Shown: positions 44,369-52,297 of the stretch, in pieces
Layout of the letters: each line of letters opens with the position of its first letter
Numbering within the stretch: the first letter of the stretch is position 1
DNA from: Eubacterium sp. AF22-9
Lineage (GTDB): Bacteria; Bacillota; Clostridia; Lachnospirales; Lachnospiraceae
NCBI GenBank assembly: GCA_003458705.1
Contig: QRVH01000008.1
Span: 1-64,000, forward strand
Length of the DNA stretch: 64,000 bases
Reading direction: 5' to 3'
The notes under the pieces: model-generated
What the model saw: only the letters and a program-made list of their open reading frames with translations
Databases searched by the model: none
What the model was told of the DNA's origin: nothing
Translations under genes and position numbers: made by a program

Positions 44369-46215
44369 TGGCTAAGTATGTTGGATATAAAAGACCAAAG
44401 GACACTAAAAAGACTGTTAAGCATCTCCTTTCATATCTGGGTCATTATAAATGGGCATTCCTGCTTATAGCAATTCTTGTATTTATAAGTGCAGGTGCAG
44501 GAATTATGGGAACATTTTTAATAAAACCTGTAGTTAATAATTTTATCGTGCCGGGCAATATGAAAGGTCTTATCATGGCTGTGTGCGGGATGGGTGTAAT
44601 GTATGCGTGTGGCGCACTGTCAACGCTTGGCTACAACAGGCTTATGGTGCATACTTCCCAGAAGGTGGTAAGTGAGATTCGAATGGATCTGTTTAAGCAT
44701 ACACAGAAGCTTCCGTTAAAATATTTTGACAATAATACACATGGCGAGATTATGAGTCATTTCACTAATGATGTTGATACGGTTCAGGAAGCAATGAACA
44801 ATAGTTTTGCCATGGTAATACAGAGCTTTCTTACGCTTTTTGGAACTATAACAATGATGCTGGTATTAAGTGTAAGGCTGACTATTATTGTTGTTGTTTT
44901 TCTTATTCTTATGTTCATCTTTATCAAATACAATGGTAAACGCAGCAAGAAATATTATCACAGACAGCAGAAGGAGCTTGGCAATATCAACGGTTTTGTT
45001 CAAGAAATGATGGCAGGTCAGAAGGTTGAGAAGGTTTTTAATCATGAGCAGGAGAATTTTGAAAAATTCTGTGAGATGAATGAGAGCTTCAGGAAGGAAT
45101 CAACTAATGCACTTGCATATTCAGGAATGCTGATTCCGGTAATTGTAAGTCTGTCATATTTCAATTATGCTCTTTCTGCCTGCGTTGGAGGCATATTTGT
45201 AATAAAGGGAATTATGGACCTTGGAAGCATATCGGCATATCTTGTGTATGTAAGACAGAGTGCCATGCCGTTAAATCAGTTCACACAGCAGATTAATTTC
45301 ATACTTTCTGCACTTTCGGGAGCTGAGAGAATATTTGATATGATGGACGAGGCGGAGGAACTTGACGAAGGAAAGGTAACTCTGTGCAATGTCATTAAAA
45401 ATGCGGATAACACCCTTACAGAAACTTCTGATAAGACAGGATTTTTTGCATGGAAGCTGCAGGCAGGGGAGCTTATTGAACTTAAGGGTGATGTAAGATT
45501 TAATGATGTTGTGTTCGGATATGTGCCTGAAAAGAAGGTGCTTAACAAGATTTCGCTGTTTGCAAAGCCGGGGCAGAAGATAGCATTTGTTGGTTCAACA
45601 GGAGCAGGAAAGACTACTATTGTTAATCTTATAAACAGATTCTATGATATTCAGTCAGGTACGATTACATATGATGGAATTGATGTAAAGGATATTAAGA
45701 AAGATGATTTAAGGCGTTCTCTTGCAATGGTAATTCAGGATACACATTTGTTCACAGGAACTATTGCGGATAATATAAGATATGGAAAGCTTGATGCAAC
45801 TGACGAGGAAATCAGGGAAGCTGCTAAGATTGCTAATGCTGATTCATTTATAACGAGACTTCCACAAGGGTATGACACGATGCTTACGGCTGATGGCGGC
45901 AATCTGTCACAGGGACAGAGACAGCTCATAGCAATAGCCAGAGCAGCGATTGCCAAGCCACCGGTGCTTATTCTAGATGAGGCGACAAGCTCGGTTGATA
46001 CAAGAACTGAACGGCTGATAGAGAAGGGAATGGATGCGATAATGGAGGGAAGAACCGTATTTGTTATTGCACACAGACTTTCGACAGTAAGAAATTCCAA
46101 TGCCATAATGGTGCTTGAAAAGGGCGAGGTGATTGAGCGTGGCAGCCACAACGAACTGCTTGAACAGAAGGGCAGATATTATCAGCTGTATACAGGACAG
46201 TTTGAGCTTGATTAG
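44368..46215 (+). CDS. Heterodimeric ABC exporter half with canonical catalytic site
   Basis: A 615-aa TMD-NBD fusion partner of the preceding gene. Walker A GSTGAGKTT, signature LSQGQRQL, Walker B VLILDEATSSVD with the catalytic Glu, and the switch His in IAHRLSTV are intact. An insertion between the last TM helix and the NBD (about residues 335-380) is common in this partner type. Together the two would form an exporter with one active ATP site; expression is probably controlled by the MarR protein encoded next. Confidence 0.93.
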   Translation: MAKYVGYKRPKDTKKTVKHLLSYLGHYKWAFLLIAILVFISAGAGIMGTFLIKPVVNNFIVPGNMKGLIMAVCGMGVMYACGALSTLGYNRLMVHTSQKVVSEIRMDLFKHTQKLPLKYFDNNTHGEIMSHFTNDVDTVQEAMNNSFAMVIQSFLTLFGTITMMLVLSVRLTIIVVVFLILMFIFIKYNGKRSKKYYHRQQKELGNINGFVQEMMAGQKVEKVFNHEQENFEKFCEMNESFRKESTNALAYSGMLIPVIVSLSYFNYALSACVGGIFVIKGIMDLGSISAYLVYVRQSAMPLNQFTQQINFILSALSGAERIFDMMDEAEELDEGKVTLCNVIKNADNTLTETSDKTGFFAWKLQAGELIELKGDVRFNDVVFGYVPEKKVLNKISLFAKPGQKIAFVGSTGAGKTTIVNLINRFYDIQSGTITYDGIDVKDIKKDDLRRSLAMVIQDTHLFTGTIADNIRYGKLDATDEEIREAAKIANADSFITRLPQGYDTMLTADGGNLSQGQRQLIAIARAAIAKPPVLILDEATSSVDTRTERLIEKGMDAIMEGRTVFVIAHRLSTVRNSNAIMVLEKGEVIERGSHNELLEQKGRYYQLYTGQFELD

Positions 46216-46265
46216 ACAGTGTTGTATACCGCATGAAATCAGTGCATAAGAGGGGAAATGTAATT

Positions 46266-46712
46266 ATGGATAATGAAATTAAAAATGTGTTCTTTGATAT
46301 TGAAATGCTTCGAAGACGGCTGATAAGGCCATTTTTTATTGAACTTGGCCTTACGGTTGGACAGGGACAGCCAGGAATTCTTAAGGAATTAAGGAAACAT
46401 GGGACTATGAACCAGAAAGAGCTGGCGGATGCTTGCCTTATGGATGTAACTACAATGTCAAGAACATTAGATAGAATGGAAAAGGATGGTCTGTTAAAGA
46501 GAGAAAATAATCCGGCAAGCAGAAGGTCGTGGAATGTGTTACTTACTGATTATGGCAGCCAGAAGGCTGATGAAGTTATCAGGATATTTAACAGAATTGA
46601 TAATGTTATATATAATGGATTCAGTGAAGAAGAGGTGCAGACACTATCTGTTATGGCAGGCAAAGTTGAGAAAAACCTCTGGGAGGCAATTAAGAATGAA
46701 GAGCAGAAATAA
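46266..46712 (+). CDS. MarR-family transcriptional regulator
   Basis: A 148-aa winged-helix repressor: QPGILKELRKHGTMNQKELADACLMDVTTMSRTLDRMEKDGLLKRE holds the recognition helix, followed by the wing (NPASRRSWNVLLTDYG). It ends the exporter operon and probably binds TTGCATATGCAA over that operon's promoter, responding to an exported compound. ATG 46266 has GAGGGG upstream. The end of the gene overlaps the YczE-like gene by 17 nt in another frame. Confidence 0.9.
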   Translation: MDNEIKNVFFDIEMLRRRLIRPFFIELGLTVGQGQPGILKELRKHGTMNQKELADACLMDVTTMSRTLDRMEKDGLLKRENNPASRRSWNVLLTDYGSQKADEVIRIFNRIDNVIYNGFSEEEVQTLSVMAGKVEKNLWEAIKNEEQK

Positions 46713-47412
46713 ACTTATTATCAGATGGGTGTTTTATCTTCTGGGATTACTGATACTTGCACTTGGAATTATGCTTAATACGAAAGCTAATCTTGGTGTT
46801 TCACCAATAATTTCAGTGCCATATTCGATATCTCATATCATAGGATTTAACTTCGCCAATATGACGATGATTGTATATTTTATCTTTGTTTTGATTGAGA
46901 TGATAATGCATACTGTGTGGTATCTTACAGACAGAAAAGAAGCTAAGTATCTTGGAATGTATATTATAAGAGATGCCTTACAGATACCGGTAAGTATAGT
47001 ATTTACCCGCTTCTTGAATGTGTTCTCAGCACTTATTCCATCTGTACATAACAACATTGTATTACAGATTGTAGTATTGCTGCTTGCTGTATTATTGACA
47101 GGAATAGGAGCAGCAATGTCACTGAATATGAGAATTATACCTAATCCGGGAGATGGAATTGTACAGGCAATAAGTGATACTACAAGGCTTAAAGGCAGAA
47201 CCGGCAAGGGTGTGGGCTTCTGCAAGAATTGTTTTGATATATTCAATGTCTGCACAACATTTTTAATAGGACTCTTTACTGGACATATACTTCTTGGTCT
47301 TGGACTTGGAACAATTCTTTCGATGATTGGCGTTGGTCGTGTAATTGCAGTGTTTAACAAGCTGTTCAAGGAGCGCATGAAAGCTGTTGCTTTTGATTAT
47401 GTGGAAGAGTAA
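46696..47412 (+). CDS. YczE/YitT-like membrane protein
   Basis: A 238-aa protein with five to six TM helices. GIMLNTKANLGVSPIISVPYSIS near the N-terminus and NPGDGIVQAIS in the middle are typical of the YczE/YyaS family of integral membrane proteins, of unknown activity. ATG 46696 has GGGAGG about 10 nt upstream inside the marR gene, whose 3' end it overlaps, so it belongs to the exporter operon. Confidence 0.8.
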   Translation: MKSRNKLIIRWVFYLLGLLILALGIMLNTKANLGVSPIISVPYSISHIIGFNFANMTMIVYFIFVLIEMIMHTVWYLTDRKEAKYLGMYIIRDALQIPVSIVFTRFLNVFSALIPSVHNNIVLQIVVLLLAVLLTGIGAAMSLNMRIIPNPGDGIVQAISDTTRLKGRTGKGVGFCKNCFDIFNVCTTFLIGLFTGHILLGLGLGTILSMIGVGRVIAVFNKLFKERMKAVAFDYVEE

Positions 47413-47420
47413 ATAAAAGA

Positions 47421-47495
47421 CTGGGATTACAGGCGGAAAACCTACTAGATTAAAACCTGTGAAGCTTTTAGTAGGTTTTGCCGGCATCCCATCCC
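47421..47495. terminator. Large inverted repeat, likely bidirectional terminator
   Basis: AAAACCTACTA (47437-47447) pairs with TAGTAGGTTTT (47469-47479), with an outer GGGAT/ATCCC stem (47423-47427 with 47486-47490) and CGG/CCG between. It separates convergent operons. Confidence 0.6.
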
Positions 47496-47508
47496 GTGAG
47501 AATACGAA

Positions 47509-48273
47509 TTACAGACTTACCTTCTTATCAAGAAGCACGGCACTTCCGAATGTGCATGCAACCACCATTAATAACTGGAATATGGTAGCTGGAAGGCTTG
47601 ACATTAATGCCTGGGATAAGCTGTCTGGATTCTTATAAAGTTCAGGCAACAAAGAAGAAATCTTAATTGTTGCATATGCAAGGACACAGAATAATATAAC
47701 TGAGATAAATCCTTTAATCTTATTGTTCTGCAAGGCAGTTGAAGATAGTGTTATGGCAAAGTATGCAAGTGATATAAGGAAGAAGAAAGCTATAAGGAAT
47801 GATATTATTCCAGCTACAATATTAATAATTATATTGACAACATCAATACCCATAATCTTTAACATTTCTGAGAAATTCTTGAGTGCGTCAGCCAGATCAC
47901 CAAAGACACCAGCCATCATGAATATATCAAGAACTCCAAAGCCGATGAATATTGCTGAAATTACTATTCCAATAATCAGTGTATAGAGCAGCTTTGATGT
48001 AATTATGCTAAGAGATGAATTAGGTGTCATGAATATCAGGTAACTGCTTTTGCTTGAAAGTTCTCTATAATATGTTACAACTCCAAATATAAATACAATA
48101 AAATAACTTACAGAGGCAGCTATTATTAAAAGTCCTCCGAAAAGGCTTGTATAGTTAATATTTTCAGTCAGGCAGAAAAACATAAACAGAGCCTGAAGTA
48201 CACAGATAATACCTGCCACGATTCCTATACCGAGAAGATTCTTTCTCAATTCGTATTTTGTTAATTTTAACAT
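47509..48273 (-). CDS. ABC-2-type permease of a YtrA-regulated transporter
   Basis: A 254-aa membrane protein with six hydrophobic segments and no ATPase motifs, encoded 15 nt after an ABC ATPase. Layout (KYELRKNLLGIGIVAG at the N-terminus, six TM helices) fits ABC-2-type exporters of the Ytr/Bcr kind linked to wall stress or bacitracin-like peptides. Substrate is unknown. Confidence 0.8.
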   Translation of the reverse strand: MLKLTKYELRKNLLGIGIVAGIICVLQALFMFFCLTENINYTSLFGGLLIIAASVSYFIVFIFGVVTYYRELSSKSSYLIFMTPNSSLSIITSKLLYTLIIGIVISAIFIGFGVLDIFMMAGVFGDLADALKNFSEMLKIMGIDVVNIIINIVAGIISFLIAFFFLISLAYFAITLSSTALQNNKIKGFISVILFCVLAYATIKISSLLPELYKNPDSLSQALMSSLPATIFQLLMVVACTFGSAVLLDKKVSL

Positions 48274-48288
48274 TGAAGATTCCCCCTT

Positions 48289-48978
48289 TTAATATGCATA
48301 AATGCGTTTGTACTGGTCAACGATTGACATGCCCGAAGCTGTTCGTAAATTTTCAGCATCTCCCTGTGAAACAATAACACCGTCTTTGATAAATACTGCG
48401 TAGTCAATAACAGCTTCAAGCTCATCAACAAGGTGGCTCGACATGATGATAATCTTATCAGGTGAAGCCTTGCTGATTACCGCATTGATAACCTGCTCTC
48501 TTGCAACAATATCAACACCGTTAAGTGGTTCATCAAGCATAATAACAGATGCATTTCTTGAAAGATTAACAGCAAGCTTAAGTTTAGCCATCATTCCTGA
48601 TGACATCTTGCTGGCTTTCATGTCAGGCGTAAGCTTCATCTCATTAAGATAGTTGTAGTACTGGTCAAGTGAGAAATCCTCAAAGAAATCATCATAATAT
48701 TTTCCAATATCAGCACAGCTCATATAGTTATAAAAATAACTTTCAGTAGGCATATAAGCTATGTGTTTCTTAGTTTCTACTCCTATTGGAACACCTGAAA
48801 GAGTGATGTCCCCGGAAGTGGGTTTTACCAGACCTGCTATCATCTTCATTAAAGTTGTTTTACCGCTTCCGTTAGAGCCGAGCAGAGCGTATATTCTGCC
48901 AGGCATGAAGTCGATGGAAACACCATTAACGGCAGTCATCTTCATATACTTTTTAGTAACATTTTTACATTGCAGCAT
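48289..48978 (-). CDS. ABC transporter ATPase of a YtrA-regulated operon
   Basis: A 229-aa ATPase with Walker A GSNGSGKTT, a shortened signature KMSSGMMAKLKLAV, Walker B VIMLDEPLNGVD and the switch His in MSSHLVDE. ATG 48978 has GGAGGG 8 nt upstream; the open frame extends 24 codons further into the intergenic region and the end of the GntR gene. Middle gene of the operon GntR-ATPase-permease. Confidence 0.92.
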   Translation of the reverse strand: MLQCKNVTKKYMKMTAVNGVSIDFMPGRIYALLGSNGSGKTTLMKMIAGLVKPTSGDITLSGVPIGVETKKHIAYMPTESYFYNYMSCADIGKYYDDFFEDFSLDQYYNYLNEMKLTPDMKASKMSSGMMAKLKLAVNLSRNASVIMLDEPLNGVDIVAREQVINAVISKASPDKIIIMSSHLVDELEAVIDYAVFIKDGVIVSQGDAENLRTASGMSIVDQYKRIYAY

Positions 48979-48997
48979 AATTAAATCCCTCCATATT

Positions 48998-49351
48998 TTA
49001 TTCGTGATAATTCTTAATGAGATTAATAATCTCATCTTTAGAAAAACCAAGGCTTGTCATTCCGGAAACGAAAGTCTCAATCATTTCACTGGAAAGTTCT
49101 GCCTTTAATGTATCAATCAGATGCACATCCTCTGATACAAATGTGCCAAGACCTCTTTTGGTATAGCACAGACCACACTGTTCAAGTTCATTGTATATTC
49201 TTGCAGCAGTGTTAGGATTGACCGTGTACTGTACGGCAAGTTCCCTTGTCGAAGGGAGTTTGTCGCCAAGCTTAATCTCTCCGGTAAGAATTCTTCTCTT
49301 AATGTCATCAATTACCTGAAGATAAATCGGTGTATTAGCCTTATAATCCAT
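48998..49351 (-). CDS. GntR-family regulator, YtrA subfamily
   Basis: A 117-aa short GntR protein without a large effector domain, as in YtrA: winged helix YLQVIDDIKRRILTGEIKLGDKLPSTRELA and NPNTAARIYNELEQCGL, then a small dimerisation tail. ATG 49351 has AGGAGG just upstream. It heads an ABC operon and its promoter overlaps a perfect inverted repeat, so it is probably an autorepressor released by cell-envelope stress or a ligand. Confidence 0.93.
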   Translation of the reverse strand: MDYKANTPIYLQVIDDIKRRILTGEIKLGDKLPSTRELAVQYTVNPNTAARIYNELEQCGLCYTKRGLGTFVSEDVHLIDTLKAELSSEMIETFVSGMTSLGFSKDEIINLIKNYHE

Positions 49352-49395
49352 AATCCCTCCTCCTGTAATAGGTAATGTACACATGACGCGCACCT

Positions 49396-49437
49396 GTGTA
49401 CTAGCACAATAGTACACTATAACAATATAACTGTCAA
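49396..49437 (-). promoter_or_regulatory. Promoter with GntR-type operator
   Basis: On the minus strand TTGACA (49432-49437), 17-nt spacer and TACTAT (49409-49414). The inverted repeat GTGTACTA-N6-TAGTACAC (49396-49417) covers the -10 box and start site. Such an arrangement is typical of YtrA-type autorepression. Confidence 0.75.
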
Positions 49438-49515
49438 CAGGAATAATAAAAATAGTAAAATTTTTAAAAATGGTGTATGATAACTTAGAAAAAATGTAGA
49501 AGGAATACAGTATTT

Positions 49516-50511
49516 ATGACGGTTCAGCAGGCATATAAAATATTTGATGTCAGATCAGATATTACTAAGATGGAATTGAAGAAGCGGTACAGACGGCTTA
49601 TGCATATGGTGCATCCGGATGCTGTGCTAAACAGAGATAAATCAAACAAAGAAAATGTATATAGATACAGTGCATATGAAATTAATGAAGCATATACTGT
49701 TCTTTTCAATCAGACTGGGCAGGAATCATTGAAGAGTAACTATAAATATGATTATAAATATTCCGAATATGATGAGAAATATTATGGCACTGATCAGGAA
49801 AATGAAGAATATGATTTTACAGCTCCAGAGAATGAACATGCCTTTTGCCAACGCAATGTGTATCATTATGCTGAAGATTACAATGGCAACAACATTGGAA
49901 GATTTAAGGTTGCACGAGGCAGATATATGTGGATGCCAGATGAGGATTTTAAGTTGTTTCTGCGCAGTATATATGAATGTAGTGAGGAACTTCTTAACAG
50001 AATTGATGAAGAAACAGGAAGAGTGCATGATTCAGAATACAAAATCATATATCAGGCAGAACTTGCATATCTGTTAGCACAGCAGTTTACTGCAACATCA
50101 GATACATTGGGAAATATTCTTACATCAATTGATGATGCTGCAAATGTATTTTATGTCGGAGCAATGCTTGAAATGTCACCTGAATCTGGATTTATCAAAG
50201 CTGGAATGAAGCTGTTTCCGGCAGGAATAAAAAAGCATAGACTGTATTTAATGACTCGTTCGGGAAAAGAAGCGGGATACATATCATTTAAAGATGACAG
50301 ATTATATTATGTGCTTATTCCGATACTTGAGCAGAAGCGTGCAATGGTAAAGATAGAAGTATCTTCGAAGCAGGACAGACATAATACAATGGGAGAGAAG
50401 AAATATAAGAACATTGATTTGTGGGTTAAAATCGGAAATGATGCAACATTTCCTGAAAATATTAATATGAGAATTGAAGATTTGCTTAACAGATACCGTG
50501 AAAGCGTTTAA
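49516..50511 (+). CDS. J-domain (DnaJ-like) protein of unknown function
   Basis: A 331-aa protein whose first 65 residues form a J domain with the HPD motif at about 33-35 (MVHPDAV) and the flanking helices. The rest is Tyr/Asp/Glu-rich to about residue 120 and then a globular part with no family I recognise; it has no zinc-finger region. It could recruit an Hsp70 (DnaK) to a particular substrate. A terminator follows, so it is probably monocistronic. Confidence 0.8.
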   Translation: MTVQQAYKIFDVRSDITKMELKKRYRRLMHMVHPDAVLNRDKSNKENVYRYSAYEINEAYTVLFNQTGQESLKSNYKYDYKYSEYDEKYYGTDQENEEYDFTAPENEHAFCQRNVYHYAEDYNGNNIGRFKVARGRYMWMPDEDFKLFLRSIYECSEELLNRIDEETGRVHDSEYKIIYQAELAYLLAQQFTATSDTLGNILTSIDDAANVFYVGAMLEMSPESGFIKAGMKLFPAGIKKHRLYLMTRSGKEAGYISFKDDRLYYVLIPILEQKRAMVKIEVSSKQDRHNTMGEKKYKNIDLWVKIGNDATFPENINMRIEDLLNRYRESV

Positions 50512-50525
50512 AAGTGGTAAGAAAA

Positions 50526-50566
50526 GCGGTCATATCAGAACAGAATCTGATGTGACCGCCTTTATC
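50526..50566. terminator. Bidirectional terminator
   Basis: GCGGTCA and ATCAGA (50526-50539) pair with TCTGAT and TGACCGC (50546-50559) around a 6-nt loop, with single-base offsets, followed by CTTTAT. Confidence 0.75.
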
Positions 50567-50568
50567 AT

Positions 50569-50709
50569 TTAATTCTTAGACTGTGCGTCAGTGTTGTTGT
50601 CCTGACTTTCCGTTTTGGCTCTGTCAAGCCACACACCAAGTCCACAGGCAGCAACAGCAAGAACAATGACGATACCTACTGTTATATTACCTAACATATT
50701 ATTATTCAT
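50569..50709 (-). CDS. 46-aa single-TM membrane protein
   Basis: A short ORF with one hydrophobic helix (NITVGIVIVLAVAACGLGVW) and a charged, Asn/Asp-rich tail beginning LDRAK. GAAAGG lies directly upstream; ATG 50697 is an alternative start. It begins 10 nt after the stop of another small membrane protein, so the two are cotranscribed. No family recognised. Confidence 0.55.
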   Translation of the reverse strand: MNNNMLGNITVGIVIVLAVAACGLGVWLDRAKTESQDNNTDAQSKN

Positions 50710-50719
50710 CCTTTCAAAC

Positions 50720-50863
50720 TTAGTCAAACATAGATATTCCGAAACGAAGCTTTCTGTAAAATTTATATACAATGGTTCCGAAAATACCCACAGTTATTCC
50801 AACGGTGGATGCAACAGATACACCTCCACCCAGAATAATACCGATTATCATTAAAATATTCAT
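50720..50863 (-). CDS. 47-aa single-TM membrane protein
   Basis: A 48-codon ORF on the minus strand with AAGAGG 7 nt before the ATG at 50863. The product is one long Gly/Val-rich hydrophobic helix (MIIGIILGGGVSVASTVGIT) followed by a basic Tyr/Lys/Arg segment and ends in MFD. It lies between the 132-aa and 46-aa membrane proteins. Coding status is inferred from the ribosome binding site and the TM-like composition. Confidence 0.5.
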   Translation of the reverse strand: MNILMIIGIILGGGVSVASTVGITVGIFGTIVYKFYRKLRFGISMFD

Positions 50864-50954
50864 ATTTATTGCCTCTTCATATAGTTGTTAATATTATTAA
50901 TAATATATATAAATAATGTATTACCAGAAAATGTTCTGATTTAATGATGATCTG

Positions 50955-51353
50955 TTATTTTTTGCCGTCAGTCTGGTGGATATAATTAAGAGTGACAGTG
51001 GTGCTGCATGTGATAGAATCATGCACTACGCCTGTCGATTTGAAATAGATACTGATACCGATAGCTGCACACAGACCGCAAAGTAAGAATTGGAATATGC
51101 GTAATACATTGCGGGAACTGCTTTTGTCTGCTGTAAGATTGGTGATTGATGTTCTCACAAGTCCAAGCATTTCAGTTGTACATGGCATGGTATCACTGAC
51201 AGAGGCTTTTGGTGTAGCGAATACCTTAGCTTCTGATACAGAAAAAGAGTCCACTTCAGGAATATTCACACGAGCCCTGTCGAGGCACATGCCAATAAGG
51301 AAAAATGTTATTACAAATATGCAGCTTAACAGTCTTTTAAAGCTTTTCTTCAT
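50955..51353 (-). CDS. 132-aa two-TM protein of unknown function
   Basis: N-terminal hydrophobic segment (about residues 8-23, FVITFFLIGMCLDRAR), a central region of some 65 residues outside the membrane and a second TM helix at about 87-106 (FQFLLCGLCAAIGISIYF), then a Thr-rich tail. AAGGAG precedes the ATG. The L-D-R-A motif after the first helix recurs in the 46-aa protein encoded downstream. It is divergent from the operon that ends in the OLD-type nuclease. I do not recognise a family. Confidence 0.65.
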   Translation of the reverse strand: MKKSFKRLLSCIFVITFFLIGMCLDRARVNIPEVDSFSVSEAKVFATPKASVSDTMPCTTEMLGLVRTSITNLTADKSSSRNVLRIFQFLLCGLCAAIGISIYFKSTGVVHDSITCSTTVTLNYIHQTDGKK

Positions 51354-51456
51354 AAGAACATCTCCTTTCCAAAGTGAATCCCATCTGCTTTACTATATCA
51401 TATTCAGCAGAGGGAATAAAGAGAAAATATATGTGAAAATGTATATTTTACAATGT

Positions 51457-51522
51457 TTGACAATCTAATGTGAAATAGGTAAAATACATATAATATATGC
51501 ATTTTGGGATATGAAAATGCAT
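51457..51522 (+). promoter_or_regulatory. Promoter and leader palindrome of the OLD operon
   Basis: TTGACA (51457-51462), 17-nt spacer and TAAAAT (51480-51485) are followed just after the expected start site by the perfect inverted repeat ATGCATTTT-N8-AAAATGCAT (51497-51522). It could be an operator or an RNA hairpin in the leader of the four-gene operon. Confidence 0.7.
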
Positions 51523-51544
51523 CGTGAATCAGGAGGAATTTAAT

Positions 51545-51967
51545 ATGGCATGTTTTATAGTACCAGGTACTGAAGCTATCGTTACAACAGCGATAACTAA
51601 GATTGTTGAAAAGAAAGAGAAGAAGGAAATATGTTCGTGCGAGACAGAAGGTGCTGTAGAAGCAGTTAAGGAAGAAAAGGCACTTCCATTTTCTAGAAAG
51701 TTAAAGTGGCTTAACAATATGCTTTGGGGAGGAACAGCTTTACTTGCATTCGAGCATGTATGGCATGGCGAAGTTACTCCTTTCTTTCCATTCTTAACAG
51801 CAGCAGGCAACGCTCAGGATGCTGTGCAGATGCTTAAAGAGATGGCAACTGCCGGTGTTGGCATGGCAGTGGTTGTTACAGCTGTGTGGGTCGGTATGGT
51901 AGCAATAGCTTCCGGAGTAGAAAAGAAAGCAGCTAAGGAAGCAGAAGTTAAAGGATTGGAGAGATAA
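51545..51967 (+). CDS. 140-aa membrane protein, first gene of the OLD operon
   Basis: The product has a Lys/Glu-rich N-terminal part with a CSC pair (EICSCETEG), then a hydrophobic C-terminal half with likely helices near residues 58-75 (LNNMLWGGTALLAFEHVW) and 100-123. AGGAGG precedes ATG 51545. It is followed 2 nt later by the next gene. I do not recognise the family. Confidence 0.7.
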   Translation: MACFIVPGTEAIVTTAITKIVEKKEKKEICSCETEGAVEAVKEEKALPFSRKLKWLNNMLWGGTALLAFEHVWHGEVTPFFPFLTAAGNAQDAVQMLKEMATAGVGMAVVVTAVWVGMVAIASGVEKKAAKEAEVKGLER

Positions 51968-51969
51968 TT

Positions 51970-52281
51970 ATGACATTACTTATAGCTGTATTCGCAGCGG
52001 TTATAACTACTATTATATGGTATACTAATGACAAGCGTTCGCAGTTAAAGCTTGGAACACTTGCACTTATGTACTGGGGTGCATCACTTATGTGGATGGT
52101 AGATGCAGTTGTGGAATATATTGAACTGGGGGCAGAGTATTTTACTCCGGCATCATCAGATATGCTTAATGACGCATTTTTGGGCTTATCAGTGGTAGCT
52201 TTCGGACTTATCATATGGATTGTCATACTTATGGTTAAAGATCCGCTTGGAGTAGTACGCAAGACTGTACTTAATAAGTAA
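51970..52281 (+). CDS. 103-aa three-TM membrane protein
   Basis: Three hydrophobic segments (about residues 2-18, 30-48 and 70-91) and short loops; no signal for enzymatic function. GGAGAG lies before the ATG. Spacing of 2 nt to the previous gene and 16 nt to the next places it inside the four-gene operon. Family not recognised. Confidence 0.7.
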   Translation: MTLLIAVFAAVITTIIWYTNDKRSQLKLGTLALMYWGASLMWMVDAVVEYIELGAEYFTPASSDMLNDAFLGLSVVAFGLIIWIVILMVKDPLGVVRKTVLNK

Positions 52282-52297
52282 AGAAGATTGTTGGAAT

